This document shows, one piece after another, positions 40,273-44,457 of a DNA stretch of 44,457 nucleotides (positions are counted from its first letter, which is position 1; every line of letters begins with the position of its first letter). Source of the stretch: a virus; IMG/VR virus record IMGVR_UViG_3300017922_000005, positions 1 through 44,457 of that record; one strand, 5' to 3'. The notes beneath the pieces are model-generated. The model was not told the origin of the DNA, did no database searches, and was given only the letters and a program-made list of their open reading frames with translations. A program made the position numbers and the translations under genes.

Positions 40273-41628
40273 ATGTCATTAGAAGATTTGAATGGTGAAC
40301 TGAAAAAACTAAATTCTCTTTCTAAAGAAGATTTAAAAAACTCCAGTGAGAATGCTCAAGAAAAGAATAAACAAGCCAATGCTGTAGAAAAACTCACATC
40401 CAAATACGAAAAGTATTTTAGGATGATGGATAAATACGTAAGTAAAATTCCTGGATTTGGAAGCGATTCAGGTGGTGAAGCTCCCCCACCAATAAATACC
40501 GGAAATGGTGAAGCCACTGGAGCACCTTCCGGAACACCTGCCAAAACAGATAAGGTAGAAGATAAGAACAAAGACCTGAATCAGGGTTTGATAAAGCAGG
40601 GCGAAATCCTCATGAATGTGAGGGCAAAATGGAAGGAAATGACTGGTGCAGTCATCGGTTCTTTTTATACTCTTGCAAAACTTTCTCCTCTTTTTGCTTC
40701 TTATATCTCGGAATTTGGTGGAGTCCTTGGATATGTCTATGATACAGCAATAATTCCATGGTCTGATGAGATTGAAGGATTACTTGATAAATTATGGGCA
40801 ATGGCTGATTGGTTTGATAGCCAATCCGAAACAGTGAAAAAATTTGCTGGTGCAGTAATGATTGCAATTCCAGTCATTACCGGAATAGCTGTTGCAGTAT
40901 CTATATTCTTGGCTACCGTGGGCTCTCTTGCATCCGGTGGAGTAATTTCTGCTGGTATCGGGGCTATAATGGGATTTTTGGGAGCCATTTCTGTGACTAC
41001 AGTAGGTATAGTAGCCCTTATTGCAGTCCTTGGATATCTTATAGTTAAATATACTGATTTAGATGAATTATTCGTTAGGTATGTCAAAAATTGGATTGAT
41101 AAATTTAAAGAATTCTTTTCTAATGTAAAATCAATTGCAGAATCTATATACAGTATCCTGAAAACTACTTGGGACAAAATGCATAACGATACAGAATCCA
41201 TATGGTATAAAATGTATCAGCCAATCAAAAATTTTGTTGAAAAAGTTAAGGATGCTATTGGTGATCTCATAGATTATATGCCAAGTTGGTTAATAGGTTC
41301 GGATGCTTTTAGTATGAGTAACATAATAGTAAATGCATCTGGTGGTGTGGCAGACTATCTTAGTGATTATGCAGACAGTTATTCAAATTCTTATGCAACT
41401 GGTGGTTCAATCACACAGGATGGAATATATAAACTCCATCAGGGTGAAACTGTAATTCCTGCAAGTCAGAGTTCCAGAAATACCAACAACACATCAATAA
41501 CCATTTCGCCCAATGTAACTATAAATGGAAGTATTTCTTCATCCTTGGATATAAGAAAGATTGCAGATGAGATGTCCAGATATTGGAAAGAAGATATTAA
41601 GAAGTACGCAGGAGGTTCTCTTAGATGA
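40273..41628 (+). CDS. Tape measure protein, short
   Basis: 451 residues. It begins with a charged helix (KKLNSLSKEDLKNSSENAQ). It carries hydrophobic segments near 130-150 and 190-265 (AVMIAIPVITGIAVAVSIFL, GIVALIAVLGYLIV) and ends in a helical and glycine-containing tail (ATGGSITQDGIYKLHQGE). The place after the frameshifted chaperones and before baseplate genes is diagnostic. The short length predicts a short tail. Confidence 0.85.
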   Translation: MSLEDLNGELKKLNSLSKEDLKNSSENAQEKNKQANAVEKLTSKYEKYFRMMDKYVSKIPGFGSDSGGEAPPPINTGNGEATGAPSGTPAKTDKVEDKNKDLNQGLIKQGEILMNVRAKWKEMTGAVIGSFYTLAKLSPLFASYISEFGGVLGYVYDTAIIPWSDEIEGLLDKLWAMADWFDSQSETVKKFAGAVMIAIPVITGIAVAVSIFLATVGSLASGGVISAGIGAIMGFLGAISVTTVGIVALIAVLGYLIVKYTDLDELFVRYVKNWIDKFKEFFSNVKSIAESIYSILKTTWDKMHNDTESIWYKMYQPIKNFVEKVKDAIGDLIDYMPSWLIGSDAFSMSNIIVNASGGVADYLSDYADSYSNSYATGGSITQDGIYKLHQGETVIPASQSSRNTNNTSITISPNVTINGSISSSLDIRKIADEMSRYWKEDIKKYAGGSLR

Positions 41629-42062
41629 GTAATGGCACATTTCCAGTAGATTTGTGGAACCCAACAGGAACCACAAATTTAAATTTGCAGATAGAAAGAG
41701 TAGATATAAAATTTACAAGAGAGCCTTTTGAATATAAAAGACAGGAAGTCAGACGTGTAAATGATCGTGGTTTTATGACCACAGTATTTGTCCTGACTGG
41801 CTATTACAGAGGCACAGGAGCTACTCCGGAAGACGCTAAGAACGACACGGACAACTTTTTGGCTTCCATGCAGACCGCTATAAAAACTTGGTATGACGAA
41901 AACGACGGACTATGCCTCTTTCCGTATCGCTGTGGTGATGGAACTCATACCGTGGATGGAAATAATGCTTGGCAGGTAGTAATCAAAAGTGCAGACTTTG
42001 TGGAACATGCTGAATTCAGTAACTTGCTGGAGTACACAATAACTCTGCTGGAGGCACAATGA
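41625..42062 (+). CDS. Putative distal tail / baseplate protein
   Basis: 145 residues, beta-rich (LNLQIERVDIKFTREPFEY, GFMTTVFVLTGYYRG). It lies between tape measure and the large tail-hub protein, where siphovirus distal tail or baseplate-hub adaptor proteins sit. It starts in an ATGA overlap. Assignment is from position. Confidence 0.65.
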   Translation: MSNGTFPVDLWNPTGTTNLNLQIERVDIKFTREPFEYKRQEVRRVNDRGFMTTVFVLTGYYRGTGATPEDAKNDTDNFLASMQTAIKTWYDENDGLCLFPYRCGDGTHTVDGNNAWQVVIKSADFVEHAEFSNLLEYTITLLEAQ

Positions 42063-43954
42063 GTTATACATTAACAGTAGATGGTACCTCCTTTGGTGAA
42101 GTATATAGATTTTCAGCAAAGAAAGAAAATAATCAGGTCAGTGAAGCCGAAATTGAATGTTATGATTTAGATGCTACACAGGAAGGCAAAATTGTATACG
42201 GTAATTGGGTTGTTCTCAATAATGGCACACGAGACATGTGGAAAGGCATCATCGTTGATTATAAATATGGTGTGGATGGTGATGTATATCTGCTCAAATG
42301 TGAAGGTTTCGAAGTCAAACTCTTCTCCCGTATAAGTTATGACGAAACATCCACTGATGGAAGGATGGAATGGACAAACACATCTATGAATACAATCATC
42401 ACTGAACTTATTGATGGGGTGATATCCATAGGTACACTGGATGCAGACCTTCCAGCAATTTCTTTCCGTGCTGAATATGATTCCATTCTCGGTGCCCTTT
42501 CCGGTCTAGCAAGAATTGCTGGCAAAGACTGGTGGGTTTCCGAATCTGCAGGTATTCTGTATTTTAATATGTCAGACAGAGGTTCTGCAACTTCCCAGCA
42601 AACCTTTACCATGGGTAGTGATTCACACAGGGAAGAAGAAGAACAGAATCTCAATGATGTGTATAATGTATTATATGTCTTGGGTTATGGAGATGGAATT
42701 AATCAATTACGTGGACAAGGATTGGGAGCGGTTACGGACAGAGCCACTTTGAGTGCCGACATAACGGAGACTGATACTTCTTTAACTATATCGGACACAT
42801 CCTTTTTGAGTGTCGGAGATACTATTTGGATAGGTAGAGAAAAATGCGAAATTGCAAGTGTGGTTTCTCCTACAGAACTCACCGTAACCAGAGGTGTCAA
42901 CTCCGATAAGATAAGTCCTTATCCTCATAAATCAGGAATCCTTGTGTACAGTGCTGAATACACGGAATCTACCCCACAAACATCCTCATCAATCGACGTT
43001 AATGGGATTCAGGAAAATCGATATATTGATAGGTCAATTACAGACCAGAATACCATAGATAGACTTGCCGATAAATTAATTCAAAAATATGAAGATTCCG
43101 GAATATCCGGCAAATTTGAATATCTGGGAGATAATTTATCTGCTGATGTGGGTGATGTAATAACCATTGTGGATTATGATGGTTCATCTACAGAAAGAGT
43201 TCTCAAATCTTGGTCATATTCCGAAGAGACTGCAAGTTTTGAAATTGTATATATAAGTAAGGGAGTCTTTGAAGATAAGATTGTTTCTCTGGAAAAGAAT
43301 ATGGATGTTAACAATCCATACGGTCAGGGTTCCACAAATATTTTCCAGATTCAATCTTACGAAAATTGCGATTCTTCATCGCCCTTGCACGTACGATTTA
43401 GGATACCTGATGATGTTATTGCTATAAATAAAGTATTACTTTCCTTTAAGAGACAGCCCTTTCGTTTGTATTCAAAACAAATAACTTCCGATGGTGACCA
43501 TAACCATAATTCGTATTTTAGTATGGCACCTAAAGGTTCCAGTGATTTTGATCAAGCAAGTGATATTATATATCTAATGGGAGCAATAGATAATTATAGT
43601 GGTATAATCGTATCTGGTAATGATACTAGTATATCTAAATCAGTTGCCAACGCTACTTCCAATGTTTCCCACACACATCCAATACTACTTGGTATAAATA
43701 ATGACACAGGCTTTTCTACCACTCATGGAGTAATTATAGAAGCTGGAGAAGATGGTAGTGTTACATCTGTTTCTGGTTCTCCATTTACAACAGATGAAAA
43801 TGAAATAAATATACTTTCTCATGTAGGAGAGGCTGGCAAATGGTATGATATAGTATTTACACCAGAACAATATGTTAGTGGTGAAAATACTTATGATAGG
43901 ATAATGAGAATAGAAGCCAATGTATATGTGAAATGTTTTATTAGGAGCAATTAA
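42059..43954 (+). CDS. Large tail-hub / baseplate protein
   Basis: 631 residues. The N-terminal 380 look like a phage tail hub: strand-rich opening (YTLTVDGTSFGEVYRFSA), FEVKLFSRISYDETST, GIIVDYKYGVDGDVYLL, and DRLADKLIQKYEDSG before GDVITIVDYDG. The C-terminal 230 residues are beta-rich with repeated small turns and several His residues (SDGDHNHNSYFSM). These may belong to a receptor-binding or chaperone-type domain. It starts in an ATGA overlap. Confidence 0.78.
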   Translation: MSYTLTVDGTSFGEVYRFSAKKENNQVSEAEIECYDLDATQEGKIVYGNWVVLNNGTRDMWKGIIVDYKYGVDGDVYLLKCEGFEVKLFSRISYDETSTDGRMEWTNTSMNTIITELIDGVISIGTLDADLPAISFRAEYDSILGALSGLARIAGKDWWVSESAGILYFNMSDRGSATSQQTFTMGSDSHREEEEQNLNDVYNVLYVLGYGDGINQLRGQGLGAVTDRATLSADITETDTSLTISDTSFLSVGDTIWIGREKCEIASVVSPTELTVTRGVNSDKISPYPHKSGILVYSAEYTESTPQTSSSIDVNGIQENRYIDRSITDQNTIDRLADKLIQKYEDSGISGKFEYLGDNLSADVGDVITIVDYDGSSTERVLKSWSYSEETASFEIVYISKGVFEDKIVSLEKNMDVNNPYGQGSTNIFQIQSYENCDSSSPLHVRFRIPDDVIAINKVLLSFKRQPFRLYSKQITSDGDHNHNSYFSMAPKGSSDFDQASDIIYLMGAIDNYSGIIVSGNDTSISKSVANATSNVSHTHPILLGINNDTGFSTTHGVIIEAGEDGSVTSVSGSPFTTDENEINILSHVGEAGKWYDIVFTPEQYVSGENTYDRIMRIEANVYVKCFIRSN

Positions 43955-43955
43955 T

Positions 43956-44303
43956 ATGGCAGTAATACCAAAAAGTAATATAAAATTTCCGGATGGTTCA
44001 ACATTACAAGATATATATGATGCTATAAATAGCGGTAGCGGTGGTGTCACTGTTTGTACTTCTACTACTAAACCTACATCACCGTCAGAAGGTGATCTAA
44101 TTTATGTCACAGATAATGCGGCAGGTAAAGAACTTGAACATTATGATGGGTCATCATGGCAAACAGTAAATGACAATTCTGGGCTTGTACAGAACCCAAT
44201 GACATCTGATTTAGATACTGGTGGTTACAAAATATATAATGATAGTGGTGCTGTCACATTTGAATCAAGTATAGGTGTATTTACATTCCAAAAGAGTTCC
44301 TGA
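43956..44303 (+). CDS. Putative tail-fibre-type protein
   Basis: 115 residues, Gly/Ser/Thr rich: FPDGSTLQDIYDAINSGSGG, then TKPTSPSEGDLIYVTDNAAG and YDGSSWQTVND. This is the sort of sequence found in fibre or fibre-tip segments. It lies two bases after the tail-hub gene. The receptor is unknown. Confidence 0.65.
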   Translation: MAVIPKSNIKFPDGSTLQDIYDAINSGSGGVTVCTSTTKPTSPSEGDLIYVTDNAAGKELEHYDGSSWQTVNDNSGLVQNPMTSDLDTGGYKIYNDSGAVTFESSIGVFTFQKSS

Positions 44304-44309
44304 GGTTAA

Positions 44310-44457
44310 ATGATGGTTTTATATACGGTTGGGTCAAAGGCTAACGTTGGTTATGTACAGGTACTACATGAACCGGGTGACAGTTGTGACTATTACGGTA
44401 CACTTATATCTGCATCAAATAAATATTGTCTATTTGTAAATACAAAAAATCCTTCCA
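44310..44457 (+). CDS. Unknown protein, partial (runs off the right edge)
   Basis: The frame opens at ATG 44310 or ATG 44313, behind GAGGTTAA, and stays open to the edge. It reads VLYTVGSKANVGYVQVLHE and is likely another tail or fibre protein from its place. Confidence 0.6.
   Translation, partial: MMVLYTVGSKANVGYVQVLHEPGDSCDYYGTLISASNKYCLFVNTKNPS

Noticed and set aside
1-44457. CRISPR arrays, rRNA, insertion sequences, integrase or attachment sites
   Set aside because: I looked for regularly spaced repeats, transposase or integrase motifs and rRNA-like segments and saw none. The direct repeats near 18 kb are not spaced like a CRISPR array.

Overview
The window looks like part of a tailed (siphovirus-type) dsDNA virus or provirus of an archaeon, about 40% GC by eye. 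The tailed-virus assignment rests on a full packaging, head and tail module: terminase, portal, XkdF-like protease with scaffold, HK97-type capsid protein, connectors, tail tube, frameshifted tail chaperone, tape measure and baseplate. The archaeal assignment is inference. It rests on a family B DNA polymerase next to a RecA-like ATPase and an Hjc-like nuclease, an archaeal-type thymidylate synthase, strong GGAGGTGAT-type ribosome sites, T-rich terminator-like tracts and TATA-like boxes.

Layout. Positions 1 to 17618 form one long leftward (minus-strand) operon of tightly overlapping early genes (ATGA, TAATG and TTGA junctions). It carries DNA replication and recombination genes (PolB, RecA/Sak4-like ATPase, putative OB-fold protein, Hjc-like nuclease), a DUF932 gene, two YopX genes, a HAD-like phosphatase, a GHKL ATPase fused to an HExxH domain, and many small zinc-ribbon, HTH or unknown genes. 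Positions 17640 to 18320 are a gene-poor control region with a GC-rich palindromic part and an AT-rich part full of direct repeats, a candidate replication origin and promoter region. From 18322 rightward the plus strand carries a small accessory block (tandem paralogues, zinc ribbon, thymidylate synthase-like gene, MazG-like gene). From 21807 to the right edge it carries the structural module in the usual order, interrupted by three LamG-type genes.

The most interesting signal is the use of TAG. Three leftward genes are each split by a single in-frame TAG (432-434, 12625-12627, 14162-14164). In the clearest case the TAG falls between the N-box and the DxGxG box of a GHKL ATPase, so the protein works only if TAG is read as an amino acid. 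In all three cases the ribosome site precedes the upstream part. In two of them the extended frame ends in a TTGA overlap with the next gene. Essentially every other gene I could end with confidence stops at TAA or TGA. This pattern fits a host that decodes TAG as a sense codon. Pyrrolysine in a methylotrophic methanogen is the best-known archaeal precedent, but the identity of the residue is inference. Two ambiguous small genes (TAG at 15461 and at 18466) could argue against complete reassignment.

Other notable points are two genes whose only well-placed starts are ATA or ATC, a kinase-like catalytic core inside a large head-module protein, a portal with two zinc-binding insertions, and a textbook A AAA AAC -1 frameshift site in the tail chaperone genes.
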